Below, piece after piece: positions 1-7,788 of a DNA stretch of 25,837 nt (the stretch's first letter is position 1; every line of letters begins with the position of its first letter). A model generated the notes under the pieces. It was not told where the DNA came from. It worked only from the letters and a program-made list of their open reading frames with translations, and ran no database searches. The stretch comes from CAYHOI01 sp964358175. Its GTDB lineage: Bacteria > Margulisbacteria > Riflemargulisbacteria > GWF2-35-9. Location of the stretch: positions 1-25,837 of the forward strand of contig CAYHOI010000015.1 in NCBI GenBank assembly GCA_964358175.1, written 5' to 3'. Position numbers and translations under genes: made by a program.

Positions 1-67
1 GAGGGGGGTAGGGGGTGAGGCGAAATTAACACACATTTTAGATGCGCTCGCCTTGAACCCCTGTCTC

Positions 68-175
68 TTACCTCACAAACGGCAGAAAGTGACTCAGCCA
101 CTGGTAGGTAACGGGGTTGAGGAGCGCGATGACGAGGATGATCGTCAGTGTGTTCAGCTTGAGAGAGAATCGCAT
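68..175 (-). CDS. Possible 35-residue membrane peptide or tail of a decayed gene
   Basis: Too short for most gene finders. From the ATG at 175 to the TAA at 70-68 it encodes 35 residues: a basic start (MRFSLKLN), one strongly hydrophobic stretch (about residues 9-21) and an aromatic tail ending HFLPFVR. The frame stays open upstream, through a GTG at 214 that would give 48 residues with a charged helix ahead of the membrane segment, until an in-frame stop just beyond. A charged helix followed by a single C-terminal membrane helix resembles the tail of DUF1640-like coiled-coil proteins, so this may be the end of a truncated gene. No clear ribosome binding site is seen. It could be chance. Confidence 0.3.
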   Translation of the reverse strand: MRFSLKLNTLTIILVIALLNPVTYQWLSHFLPFVR

Positions 176-273
176 TTCGAGAATCGCCCTATCTACGTAG
201 GCCTTTAATTCCACCCTCAAGACAAGTTTCCATGTTTAAAACTCGGAATTCTGGGCATAATGTTAAGTAGACT

Positions 274-1872
274 ATGAGTGTATCACCAACAGTATATAGT
301 TTTTTCCCCTCAGCCATAAATCCTGACTACCTCAAATCTCAGTCTTTAGGGGTTGAGGGAAAGCCCACTTCCCGAGGCACTGCTACTGACACTACTGTTC
401 CCGTCCAAGGCCCAAACGCGATTGATCCCACTAAAATTGAGGAAGTCGCCGTACCTTTTAGCATCCAAAAGGATATTTACCCCAAACTAAATAGAGCCAT
501 GGATGCTTTTTCAGAGATCATTTCGGATGAAACCGAATGCGTGCGACAGTTTATTGCAATTATGGTTATGGCAAAAGGTGATGCTGATAAAGTTTTGGCA
601 TTTATAAATGGTTTGTCTGTAGATAATAGCAGAGCAGATGAATATGTATCAGACGCGAAAAAACTTGGTACTGGGTCGCATGACAAAGTTATTTTAAAGA
701 TTGCGGGGATGATGGGTGTGGAGGGGACGATGTCGGTTCTGGGACCCCCCCCCCAACCGATTCTGTCAAAGGACTTTTTTAATGCCCTGAGGAACTATGC
801 GAATGGTGAATTGCAATTGCAATTGCAAGAGGATAAAGCTCTCGAGAAACTCCCTAGATTACAACAGGTGGGACGGAATGGATTTGAGACGATTCGAATC
901 AATGGGGGCATGGGACGAGGCGAAATGGAGTCTAAGGTAATAACAGAAGCTGTTACAAGATTTATTGCTAAATTTGCTAGTAAAGAGGGGAAATTCTATT
1001 TCTTGTCCGGCAAAGATATTCCTCCGGGTGTGGATGCAAAGACCTGGGTTGAAAAAGCGATGCCAATGGATTCTGTTATGCGAAATTATTATCTGAAGGA
1101 AGCCGAGAGCAAGTTGGGCAAGACGCTTAACAAAGGATCTAACGACAATAGCGAAGAGATCTGGAACGAGATTCTGGCAATGTTTCTGAACGACATGTGT
1201 ATCCATGATGTGATTAAAGACAAGGACGTGTTAGAGGCCTTTTATAACAAAGGGTCTTTACTTAGTGCCTTTTGGAGTAGCTCTAAGAAAGGCCGGCTTG
1301 AGTCCGTGTTAAAAGAGATTATGACAGTGGAAAACAAGCTAGGCAAAAATTCTTGGGCTCCAGAAAAAGCATTCAAGAAACATGCTGCTATTCTATCAGC
1401 CATTGTTTCGGATCATTTTGACAAAGAAAAGCCTTTTTATAATTTTTGGGAATCCAAAAAATCGACATTGCCAATAGAATCTGAGACAATCCTAGGTCAA
1501 TCAATTGGATTCAAAGAGACGTGGGAGAAAAATAAGGATGCATTTATCAAAAAAGGGAATATGCTTCTAAAATCTCCAAAACCCCTTGACGAAAATACAG
1601 GGTTTAAAGCTATTATCTCGACATTAACCGGAGTAGAAGTTGCAAGAGAGGAGGAGTACTCGCCAACCTTCAATCAAGTGCTTGCTTCGGTCGCATATAA
1701 GCTTTTAACAGATGTCGACACACACCCCCCCGAGGACAAGCTGGACGCTCTCAGAGAGAAGGCGTTTGAAAATGTCCTCAGTACGGCAGCAAACCCAATA
1801 GATCAAGAAAATAGAAAACTAACAGCGGAAGAGCTCAAACAAATTAAGGACTTGAGTAATCCTTCATTGTAA
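274..1872 (+). CDS. Unrecognised 532-residue cytoplasmic protein with a C10 tract
   Basis: I do not recognise this protein. The ATG at 274 is the first usable start; the sequence ahead of it has no convincing Shine-Dalgarno motif. There is no signal peptide or membrane segment. The first ~60 residues are Ser/Thr/Pro-rich and probably disordered; the rest is charged and looks mostly helical. Around residues 157-161 the protein has GPPPQP, encoded by a run of ten C at 745-754, and soon after LQLQLQ, encoded by three copies of TTGCAA (811-828). A C7 run lies at 1725-1731. Such tracts are slippage-prone, so the gene could be phase-variable or the assembled length wrong. It stands alone: degenerate sequence lies on both sides. 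The coding frame is long and uninterrupted, so it is very likely a real gene, but nothing supports a function. Confidence 0.75.
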   Translation: MSVSPTVYSFFPSAINPDYLKSQSLGVEGKPTSRGTATDTTVPVQGPNAIDPTKIEEVAVPFSIQKDIYPKLNRAMDAFSEIISDETECVRQFIAIMVMAKGDADKVLAFINGLSVDNSRADEYVSDAKKLGTGSHDKVILKIAGMMGVEGTMSVLGPPPQPILSKDFFNALRNYANGELQLQLQEDKALEKLPRLQQVGRNGFETIRINGGMGRGEMESKVITEAVTRFIAKFASKEGKFYFLSGKDIPPGVDAKTWVEKAMPMDSVMRNYYLKEAESKLGKTLNKGSNDNSEEIWNEILAMFLNDMCIHDVIKDKDVLEAFYNKGSLLSAFWSSSKKGRLESVLKEIMTVENKLGKNSWAPEKAFKKHAAILSAIVSDHFDKEKPFYNFWESKKSTLPIESETILGQSIGFKETWEKNKDAFIKKGNMLLKSPKPLDENTGFKAIISTLTGVEVAREEEYSPTFNQVLASVAYKLLTDVDTHPPEDKLDALREKAFENVLSTAANPIDQENRKLTAEELKQIKDLSNPSL

Positions 1873-1912
1873 GGTTAGTAAAAAGGAGGAGGGCCTAAGC
1901 AACTCTAAAACT

Positions 1913-1952
1913 CTGCTTGTTCACCAACCAAACTTACGTGAATTCTGCCTGC
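1913..1952 (+). repeat. Diverged direct repeat, copy 1
   Basis: A 40-base stretch beginning CTGCTTGT and ending GCCTGC matches 2402-2441 at about 30 of 40 positions by eye, without gaps. Copy 1 lies 40 bases after the stop of the unknown gene; copy 2 lies just before the DUF4143 remnant. The pair may mark an old duplication or element ends. Confidence 0.35.
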
Positions 1953-1998
1953 TTGCAAACACTTTTAGGTCAGCAATTCTAATTATGGAAACGCAGAA

Positions 1999-2108
1999 GA
2001 GTCCCCTCCTAGGAGGGGTGGCCGAAGGCCGGGGTGGGTTAAATGGACTCTCGGAATGAATGATCGGGTGAATGCAACCCACCCCCAGCCCCTCCTGGGA
2101 GGGGAGTC
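1999..2108. repeat. REP-like long inverted repeat (two G/C-rich palindromes)
   Basis: The left arm (1999-2040) contains CCCCTCCTAGGAGGGG, then a GGCC-gaa-GGCC hairpin, then GGGGTGGGTT. The right arm (2076-2108) reads the same way on the other strand (AACCCACCCCC then CCCCTCCTGGGAGGGG), lacking the small internal hairpin. Each arm is itself palindromic and the arms can pair with each other across a spacer of about 35 bases. This is the form of a REP doublet: an intergenic, non-coding palindromic repeat, possibly mobilised in trans. It is not followed by a T-run, so it is not a typical intrinsic terminator, although it could act as a transcript stabiliser. Confidence 0.7.
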
Positions 2109-2164
2109 GGGGAGAGAGTGGGCGGTAGGATACGGGAAAATACTAATAAAGGAGGCAGATGATT

Positions 2165-2257
2165 ATGAGCGATGTACTATCGAGCGTAACTGTAAGCGAT
2201 TGGAATAGTTCGACGGGTAAATCTGATGAAAGCACCCAAATAAAAGTGAAGGTTTGA
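2165..2257 (+). CDS. 30-residue ORF behind a strong ribosome binding site, probably a truncated gene start
   Basis: AAAGGAGG at about 2149-2156 is well spaced from the ATG at 2165, the best ribosome binding site in this spacer. The product, MSDVLSSVTVSDWNSSTGKS followed by ten more residues, is Ser/Thr-rich and ends at a TGA at 2255-2257. No open frame continues it. The pairing of a good initiation site with a very short product in a repeat-rich, degenerate region suggests the 5' end of a gene whose remainder was lost. The Ser/Thr-rich leader is too featureless to assign a family. A genuine short peptide cannot be excluded. Confidence 0.35.
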   Translation: MSDVLSSVTVSDWNSSTGKSDESTQIKVKV

Positions 2258-2401
2258 AATAAAGAGCTACCGATAACGCTCCAAGGTATACTCTACTAAA
2301 ATTGGTTTTCAGTTTTGCAACTCCTTGCTTTTCGTAGCATTTCACTACATATAGTGTCGCAATTAGCCATAATTAGAATTGTAGCTCCATCGACATAAAT
2401 C

Positions 2402-2441
2402 CTGCTTGTACACCAGCAAAATTTATATTAAAATTGCCTGC
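2402..2441 (+). repeat. Diverged direct repeat, copy 2
   Basis: Partner of 1913-1952. It ends just before the ATG of the DUF4143 ATPase remnant. Confidence 0.35.
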
Positions 2442-2443
2442 AT

Positions 2444-2958
2444 ATGAGCATTATTTCAAAAAAACATATCCCTCGGCTGATTGAAAACGCTTTGGAGCGG
2501 AGCCTGTTTCAATTGAGAGGTACATGGACTTGCTGGAAAAGAGTTTTATTATTTTTAGACTTCGGGCGTTTAGCCGAAACCTTCGAAAAGAAATCGCAAA
2601 ATCATTTAAAGTCTACTTTTACGATCTGGGGATCCGCAATACCCTGATTCAAAACTATAACGCTCTTTCACAGCGCCCAGATCTGGGCGCATTGTGGGAG
2701 AATTTTTGTATCATTGAACGAATGAAAACCCTGCACTATCACCGCAAACATGTTAATCGATATTTCTGGCGCACTTATGATCAGCAGGAGATAGACTACA
2801 TTGAGGAATCCGGCGGGGTATTGGCAGGATATGAATTCAAATGGAACAAGAAAACCACCGTTCCAAAGAGTTTCGTTGAGACGTATCCGAACAGCACGTT
2901 TCAGGTCATTACACCAGACTCGTTTGAGAAGTTTGTCAGAGAGGAATCCGTTGGCTGA
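2444..2958 (+). pseudogene. AAA (AAA_14)/DUF4143 ATPase gene with its centre deleted
   Basis: The 5' part (ATG 2444) encodes the usual start of this ATPase family, IPRLIENALERSLFQ, which normally runs straight into the Walker A loop (GxRQVGKTT). Here the sequence jumps, in a different frame, to ERYMDLLEKSFIIFRL, the beginning of the conserved DUF4143 C-terminal region, which continues with SRNLRKEI, YFYDLGIRN and LWENF to a natural-looking end (EFKWNKK...SFVETYPNS...) and TGA at 2956-2958. Walker A, Walker B and the arginine-finger region are all missing, so no ATPase can be made. The junction lies at about 2503-2515. These ATPases are common, often laterally moved genes of uncertain role. 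The 3' end overlaps the proposed TTG start of lgt. Confidence 0.85.
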
Positions 2959-3793
2959 AATGCAAAACCTTCACGCTTTCTGGATGAATTTGCCCGCCCA
3001 TGTTCACCCTGTTGCGTTTACACTGGGTTCCCTCGAAATTCGCTGGTATAGCCTGATGTATATGACGGCTATTCTTGTTTGCTATGTGACATTTGTACGC
3101 CAATGTCGCGCCAAAGGGTTGACCCGTTTTGTCCAGGTGGCTCCTGATCTTTTGAGCTATGCCATCCTGGGAATTCTTCTGGGCGCACGACTGGGCTACG
3201 CTTTGTTTTATGACGGGGTCTATTTTCTTGCCCATCCGCTGGAGCTTTTTTGGCCCTTTCACGAAGGACATTTTACGGGCATTAGCGGACTCTCTTATCA
3301 CGGAGGAGCCATCGGTTTTTTGCTGGCCATGTATTTGGTAACCCGGCAATATAAAATCCCATTTCGACCCTTTTTTAACGAACTGGTGACCGTTATTCCT
3401 TTGGGGTACACCTTTGGTCGGCTTGGCAACTTCCTCAACCAGGAGCTTTATGGTCGAGCGACGTCCAGCTGGCTTGGTATGCGCTTTCCGACAGACCAGC
3501 AGCATCTGGTGCGCTATCCCTCGCAACTCTTTGAGGCGGTGGGAGAGGGACTGCTCCTTTATTTTTTCTTGCAATGGCTCGTTCGCCAACCCCGTTGGTC
3601 GAGCTATGTGACGCCAGCCTACATGATCGGGTATGGGTTGATTCGATTTATTATTGAGTTCACCAGACAGCCGGACCCTTTTCAAGCATTGCTTTTTGGG
3701 ATATTCTCTTATGGGCAATTGTTGTGTGGGATCATGGTTGCCTTGGGTCTGTTCTTGATTCCATGGTTTGGTTCAGCATCTCGGAAAGGATAG
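2951..3793 (+). CDS. lgt: Prolipoprotein diacylglyceryl transferase
   Basis: Inner-membrane enzyme that moves diacylglycerol from phosphatidylglycerol to the lipobox cysteine of prolipoproteins, the first step of lipoprotein maturation. The sequence has about seven membrane helices. The family signatures are present: SYHGG with His117, and GRLGNFLNQELYG with Arg157, Asn160 and Glu165 (counting from TTG), plus RFIIEFTRQPD near the C-terminus. The length, 280 residues, is normal. I chose TTG 2951 because AGAGGA sits about six bases ahead; the ATG at 2960 (277 residues) is the conservative alternative but its spacing to that site is long. The frame is open further upstream only because it runs over the DUF4143 remnant. 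It is the first gene of a tight four-gene run, with only three bases to the next gene. Confidence 0.95.
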   Translation: MAEMQNLHAFWMNLPAHVHPVAFTLGSLEIRWYSLMYMTAILVCYVTFVRQCRAKGLTRFVQVAPDLLSYAILGILLGARLGYALFYDGVYFLAHPLELFWPFHEGHFTGISGLSYHGGAIGFLLAMYLVTRQYKIPFRPFFNELVTVIPLGYTFGRLGNFLNQELYGRATSSWLGMRFPTDQQHLVRYPSQLFEAVGEGLLLYFFLQWLVRQPRWSSYVTPAYMIGYGLIRFIIEFTRQPDPFQALLFGIFSYGQLLCGIMVALGLFLIPWFGSASRKG

Positions 3794-3796
3794 TCG

Positions 3797-5377
3797 TTGA
3801 AACGTCTGAAACATATCGCTCTTTTTGGCCTGCTGATGATCGGGGTGACAAGAGCCGAAATCAATGAATTGCTCCCGATTCCTGCGTTTCTTGTAAACTC
3901 TCCTTCTCAGGCTGCCCAGGTGATTGAAGAAGCGAAAAAAGCGCAATACAGCCCGCTATCGCTTGCGGACTATCAAGCAGGCGTTTATAGTCTTGCCCGC
4001 AATCAGCATGCTTTTGTTCTGGTGATGCCCTCTGAGAATCGCTTGATCGTGCTGGCGCGTTCCGATCAGAACCTGAACGTGCCCATGTATCACCAAGACT
4101 TTGATCCTGTAGAGAAGCCCAAGGCATTTGCGATGACGGGAAACTTCAAAGAATGGCTTGACCACCGACCGACCAGCAACACCTATGTGAGTGACGGAGA
4201 TCCGCTTGTGATCTCCATCCCGACAAGCTTTCAGTCCAGGTTGTTTACCTATGCACCCACATCGGGCATGGTGATTCATGTTCCTGGGACGATTCCCTTT
4301 ACAACGAAATCTTTTCCCTATAGCTCCAAGCGGGAACGATGGGCTCACAAGAAAGTTTCCACCCGGGGACTTCATGTCACCTATGACGCGATTCGCACAC
4401 CACAAAAGACCCAGTCCCTGGCCACGAAAATGGCCTCAAAAAACGTCGAAACCCTTGTCATCGAATTCCAAAGCTATTTTCACCCCATCCAATTTGGCCA
4501 TTACCCAACATTTAAATTATTTATGGATGAACCCATGGATTCCTTGGTAGCTCGATGTAAGGAGCTTACGCAAAGAATAGCCATGCTTAAAGAAAAGCAT
4601 ATCAGCGTAAGCCTGAGAATGGTGATGGCACTCGACTCGTATATTGATGCCAAAAGACCAGAAATGTTGCTTTGGAACCGAAAAACAAACTCGCCGTGGA
4701 GAGCGGCCAATGGAGCAACTTGGGTGGATCTGTTTTGTCCGGAGACGGTTCGGTATTATGAGAAGCTAGCGGAGCTAGCGACACGGCTTCAGGTGGATGA
4801 ACTGCAGCTGGACTATATCCGTTTTCCGACCGAGGGAGATATGGAGACTCTTTTTAGTCGATATGGCGAGGGGCGACCACACTATCAGGCGATTGATCGG
4901 CTTCTTAAGAGGCTGGTGACGATTACGAATCAGAATCATCTTAGTTTCTCAGCGGATATTTTTGGAATTGTTCTGTGGGAAAATCAGGCCACCAACGATC
5001 ATCTTGGCCAGAATCTGCTGACCTTTATGCGCTATATGGATGCGGTTTGCCCTATGACGTACCCCTCACATTTTCATGATGGTTTTGACGGGATAGCGAA
5101 GCCGGGTGATGAGCCCTTTCTTTTTAACCAGAAGGGGGGGCTTCGCTTTAAGGCCATTGCAAATCGGTATCCGCAGTATGCGATCAAATTTGTCCCGTGG
5201 ATACAAGCTTTTCGGTATAGGTCTCCTTCCTATAGCCCACAATATGTGAGGGAAGAGCTTCGGGCTTTGCGAGAAACCGGAATGAACGGGTATCTTGCCT
5301 GGAATGCAGCGAATGAGTATGAAACCTTTTATAAGGGACTTGAGCTATTTGGAACCGAGAATGCTTGGATACCGTAG
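3797..5377 (+). CDS. Secreted DUF4015 putative glycoside hydrolase
   Basis: The protein starts with a basic, hydrophobic signal peptide (about residues 1-20, possible cleavage after TRA). The C-terminal half carries the features of the DUF4015 putative glycoside hydrolase family (PF13200), a TIM-barrel-like fold: LQLDYIRFP (Asp339-Pro344), FSADIFG (384-390), CPMTYPSHF (His425), and a GYLAWNAANEY ending. The N-terminal ~190 residues are an additional region I do not recognise. The TTG at 3797 is the start: AAAGGA lies six bases upstream. The substrate is not predictable; an envelope or exported polysaccharide is plausible given the signal peptide. It sits between lgt and a sensor gene, with gaps of three and six bases, so it is probably co-transcribed with them. 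Confidence 0.85.
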   Translation: MKRLKHIALFGLLMIGVTRAEINELLPIPAFLVNSPSQAAQVIEEAKKAQYSPLSLADYQAGVYSLARNQHAFVLVMPSENRLIVLARSDQNLNVPMYHQDFDPVEKPKAFAMTGNFKEWLDHRPTSNTYVSDGDPLVISIPTSFQSRLFTYAPTSGMVIHVPGTIPFTTKSFPYSSKRERWAHKKVSTRGLHVTYDAIRTPQKTQSLATKMASKNVETLVIEFQSYFHPIQFGHYPTFKLFMDEPMDSLVARCKELTQRIAMLKEKHISVSLRMVMALDSYIDAKRPEMLLWNRKTNSPWRAANGATWVDLFCPETVRYYEKLAELATRLQVDELQLDYIRFPTEGDMETLFSRYGEGRPHYQAIDRLLKRLVTITNQNHLSFSADIFGIVLWENQATNDHLGQNLLTFMRYMDAVCPMTYPSHFHDGFDGIAKPGDEPFLFNQKGGLRFKAIANRYPQYAIKFVPWIQAFRYRSPSYSPQYVREELRALRETGMNGYLAWNAANEYETFYKGLELFGTENAWIP

Positions 5378-5383
5378 CTAACG

Positions 5384-7390
5384 ATGTTTTCACTTCCCTT
5401 TAACTTTGGTGTAATCTTCGGTAGTTTTGAGATTCTTATTTTGGCGTATGCAATTGTTTTTTTATTTCGAGGACTCAAAAGACCTCGTCAGCTAAGCTCG
5501 ACACTTTTTGTTCAGCGACTCAGCGTCTTTTTCTTGACGGTTGGCGGAATTACCTTCTTCACCTTTCTCGGACGGCTTTTCGCAAACATTCAACAGACGA
5601 CGTTCCATAATGTCTTTATTTTTCAGGGCCTTCTTTGCCTTTTTCTAATTTATGGCGTTTTTGTGAACCTTGCGATGATGCTTCCACGAAAGGTTAGCCT
5701 GAAAATCGCAACCGGCATTTTCCTTATCCTGTTTATTCCAATATCGTTCTTTTGGCTTCTTGGCAATTTATCCCTGAATGCCTATTGGATACTCCCCAAT
5801 CATCTTCTTGTTCAACTGTCTCAAGTTATTTGGGTGATTTCTGGTTTTGTGCTGACGGGGGTGCTGTATACTCAGCGCGAACGAGAAAATGAAATTGAGG
5901 CTGCTTACCAACTGGCAGTGGTGAAGCTGCTGGGCGGGTTTTTCTTGGCACAACTGCTCACAACCCTTTTTGCATCTGGGGTATTTGACTTTGCCTATCT
6001 CATTCAGACGCTTGTTGCTATTCCATTTCTTTTTCTACTGTTTACGATTACAGACTCTGATTTTGTGGACATAGAATTTTTGAGAAAACCGATTCTTTAT
6101 CTTCAACAGAGAATTATTGTGCGCATGGTATTGTCCTTAGCCATTCTTATTATTGTGTCCCTTGAACTGGTAAACTATGCCACTATTTATATTGTAAAAG
6201 CAGAGCTGTACAACTCTCGCAAGGCGTATTTTGAGACCAAAATCGTTGAGGTAACAGCAGCGATGAATAAACAGATTTCCAAAACGAGTGACTCTTTGAA
6301 TGAGATACTTCAAAAAGCGACAGGTGAGATGAGCAATTATTATATTGGATTTACGCTTCTCAATAACTTTGGGCAAGTTGCCGGTTTATCTAAGGTGATT
6401 CTTCTCACACCGAAGGGTGAGCCTCAGCTTGTTGTGACTTCACAAAACCTTGCTTTTACGTATGACGTTATCTCGGGCAATAGATATGAGTCCATTATTA
6501 CGCGTACTCAGAAGGCAGGAAGGACTCATGGTGTTGATAAAGAAAAAAGCGATTTTTATATTTCACTGGCTGTTCAAGAAAAGGGCAAACAGCCTACCGG
6601 ATATCTTGTTGCCTTTTTTAAGTCGGCAGACTATTTTAAGTTTTTGTCGGACTTTGCTTTTGAGCGAAACGGAGAGATTCGACTCTATGCCGAGGACTAT
6701 GCTCAGGTATACTCTTCTAGTCCTTCAAGCTCTTTTCGAGAAGAACTCCACCGAGATCGTTATTTAGAGATTAGAGAACAAGATCCTGCAACAAAGCTGC
6801 GCATCGGCATTAGACAGCCTGAATTGGATGCCTATTCAGGCCTTCAACAGGCTCAATACAATTCATTCTTCTTTACGACGCTTTCCATCGTATTGTTTCT
6901 CTTGGTCGCCTTTCTTTTTCTTCGCATCATTGAATCACCTATTCGGAAGCTTCAGGAAGGGGTTCGAATGATTGGAAGAGGAAATCTGGATCACGAGATT
7001 ATTCTTCGAGAGAAAAACGAGTTTTATGAATTGGCTAAAGCATTTAATAATATGGTGGTCGATTTGCGAAAACTCCAGCAAGAACAACTCAAAAAAGAAC
7101 AGCTTCTCTCCATTACCCGGATGAGTGTTGGGCTCAATCATGAAATAAACAATCCCATCGCCAGCGTCCTCATGGGAAGCCAACTCATTATCAAAATGAC
7201 TGATCAACTTGAAATGTTGGTTTCTGAGGAGTTAAAACCAAAATTAACGGGGATTAAAAAAACTACCGAACAAATTGTGGCTGAGGCGCGAAAGGTTTCC
7301 AAAATTCTTGTGGATATCCAGAATATTCATGAGCCCATTATTGAGAACTATGTTGACGGAATAAAAATGATAAAGGTAAAATTCGATTAG
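5384..7390 (+). CDS. Multi-membrane sensor with HAMP and HisKA phosphoacceptor domain but no ATPase domain
   Basis: The 668-residue protein begins with about seven membrane helices (roughly residues 5-230), then a further helix (about 244-268), an extracytoplasmic region of about 220 residues that is probably a Cache-like sensor, another helix (about 495-514), a HAMP linker (to about 567) and a short C-terminus. That C-terminus contains a good H-box, ITRMSVGLNHEINNPIAS, with His586 the expected phosphoacceptor, and the second helix of the dimerisation domain. It then ends at TAG 7388-7390. The N, G1, F and G2 boxes of the HATPase_c domain are absent and no continuation is seen in any nearby frame. 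It therefore cannot autophosphorylate alone. The start ATG 5384 has no obvious ribosome binding site, consistent with coupling to the upstream gene. The next gene follows without a gap. Confidence 0.88.
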   Translation: MFSLPFNFGVIFGSFEILILAYAIVFLFRGLKRPRQLSSTLFVQRLSVFFLTVGGITFFTFLGRLFANIQQTTFHNVFIFQGLLCLFLIYGVFVNLAMMLPRKVSLKIATGIFLILFIPISFFWLLGNLSLNAYWILPNHLLVQLSQVIWVISGFVLTGVLYTQRERENEIEAAYQLAVVKLLGGFFLAQLLTTLFASGVFDFAYLIQTLVAIPFLFLLFTITDSDFVDIEFLRKPILYLQQRIIVRMVLSLAILIIVSLELVNYATIYIVKAELYNSRKAYFETKIVEVTAAMNKQISKTSDSLNEILQKATGEMSNYYIGFTLLNNFGQVAGLSKVILLTPKGEPQLVVTSQNLAFTYDVISGNRYESIITRTQKAGRTHGVDKEKSDFYISLAVQEKGKQPTGYLVAFFKSADYFKFLSDFAFERNGEIRLYAEDYAQVYSSSPSSSFREELHRDRYLEIREQDPATKLRIGIRQPELDAYSGLQQAQYNSFFFTTLSIVLFLLVAFLFLRIIESPIRKLQEGVRMIGRGNLDHEIILREKNEFYELAKAFNNMVVDLRKLQQEQLKKEQLLSITRMSVGLNHEINNPIASVLMGSQLIIKMTDQLEMLVSEELKPKLTGIKKTTEQIVAEARKVSKILVDIQNIHEPIIENYVDGIKMIKVKFD

Positions 7391-7750
7391 GTGAAAAAGA
7401 TTATTCTCATTGTAGATGATGAATCAACCATTCGATGGATTCTCAAAGTTACCTTGGAAGTGAAAGATTTTACAGTTTTAGAGGCTGCCTCGGGGGAAGA
7501 AGCTATTCGCGTGGCTAAACAAACTCAGCCGCATTTGGTGATTATGGACTACAAGATGCCAGATATGAGTGGCTGGAAAACAACAGCCGAAATCAAAAAA
7601 ATAAGCCCAAATACCATCGTTATCGGTCATACAGGATACGCTAATGAGCAAAACGTTCAAGAAGGATTTGACTCAGGCTGTAGTGAAATTCTTCACAAAC
7701 CTGTTGATCTAGACGAATGGGAACGCACGATTGCTAAGTATTTAGATTAA
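7391..7750 (+). CDS. Single-domain CheY-like response regulator
   Basis: This is a 119-residue receiver domain with no output domain. The acidic pocket Asp9-Asp10, the phosphorylation site Asp53 (VIMDYKMPDMSG), the switch Thr81 and Lys103 (HKPVD) are all present, so phosphorylation chemistry should be intact. The GTG start at 7391 directly follows the TAG of the kinase-like gene, which implies translational coupling and partnership. With no DNA-binding or enzymatic output, it may act by binding a target protein or as a phosphorelay intermediate. Its transcript would run into the MITE. Confidence 0.93.
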   Translation: MKKIILIVDDESTIRWILKVTLEVKDFTVLEAASGEEAIRVAKQTQPHLVIMDYKMPDMSGWKTTAEIKKISPNTIVIGHTGYANEQNVQEGFDSGCSEILHKPVDLDEWERTIAKYLD

Positions 7751-7788
7751 GAGCAACAAAAAACCGTAAACCAATTTTGTTTTAGTAT

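Larger units (their letters stand above)
1974..2381. repeat. 15-bp perfect inverted pair bounding repeat-rich spacer
   Basis: CAATTCTAATTATGG at 1974-1988 is exactly complementary to CCATAATTAGAATTG at 2367-2381. The same word, with one change, lies just inside the left end of the MITE ahead of dnaE (CAATTCTAATAATGG, 7807-7821), and the preceding bases GTCAG are also shared between the two direct copies. The 408-bp interval holds the REP-like palindrome and a short ORF. It may be a decayed element related to that MITE. No target duplication is evident. Confidence 0.4.

Noticed and set aside
1..60. G-rich stretch at the window start as a G-quadruplex or REP half
   Set aside because: There are only two long G-runs plus a short one, and the sequence is cut at the window edge, so neither reading can be supported.
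859..1206. 115-residue minus-strand open frame opposite the unknown gene
   Set aside because: No ribosome binding site, no recognisable motif, and fully inside a much longer open frame on the other strand.
1873..2443. A hidden full-length gene in the 570-base spacer
   Set aside because: All frames on both strands are broken apart from the 30-residue ORF and a 60-residue minus-strand shadow without initiation signals; repeats account for much of the sequence.
2801..2950. N-terminal extension of lgt giving 330 residues
   Set aside because: The extra residues are the out-of-frame reading of the DUF4143 remnant and are basic and unlike any Lgt N-terminus.
2936..3718. 260-residue minus-strand open frame opposite lgt
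   Set aside because: The plus strand encodes an unmistakable Lgt here; the minus-strand translation has no recognisable domain and is an antisense shadow.
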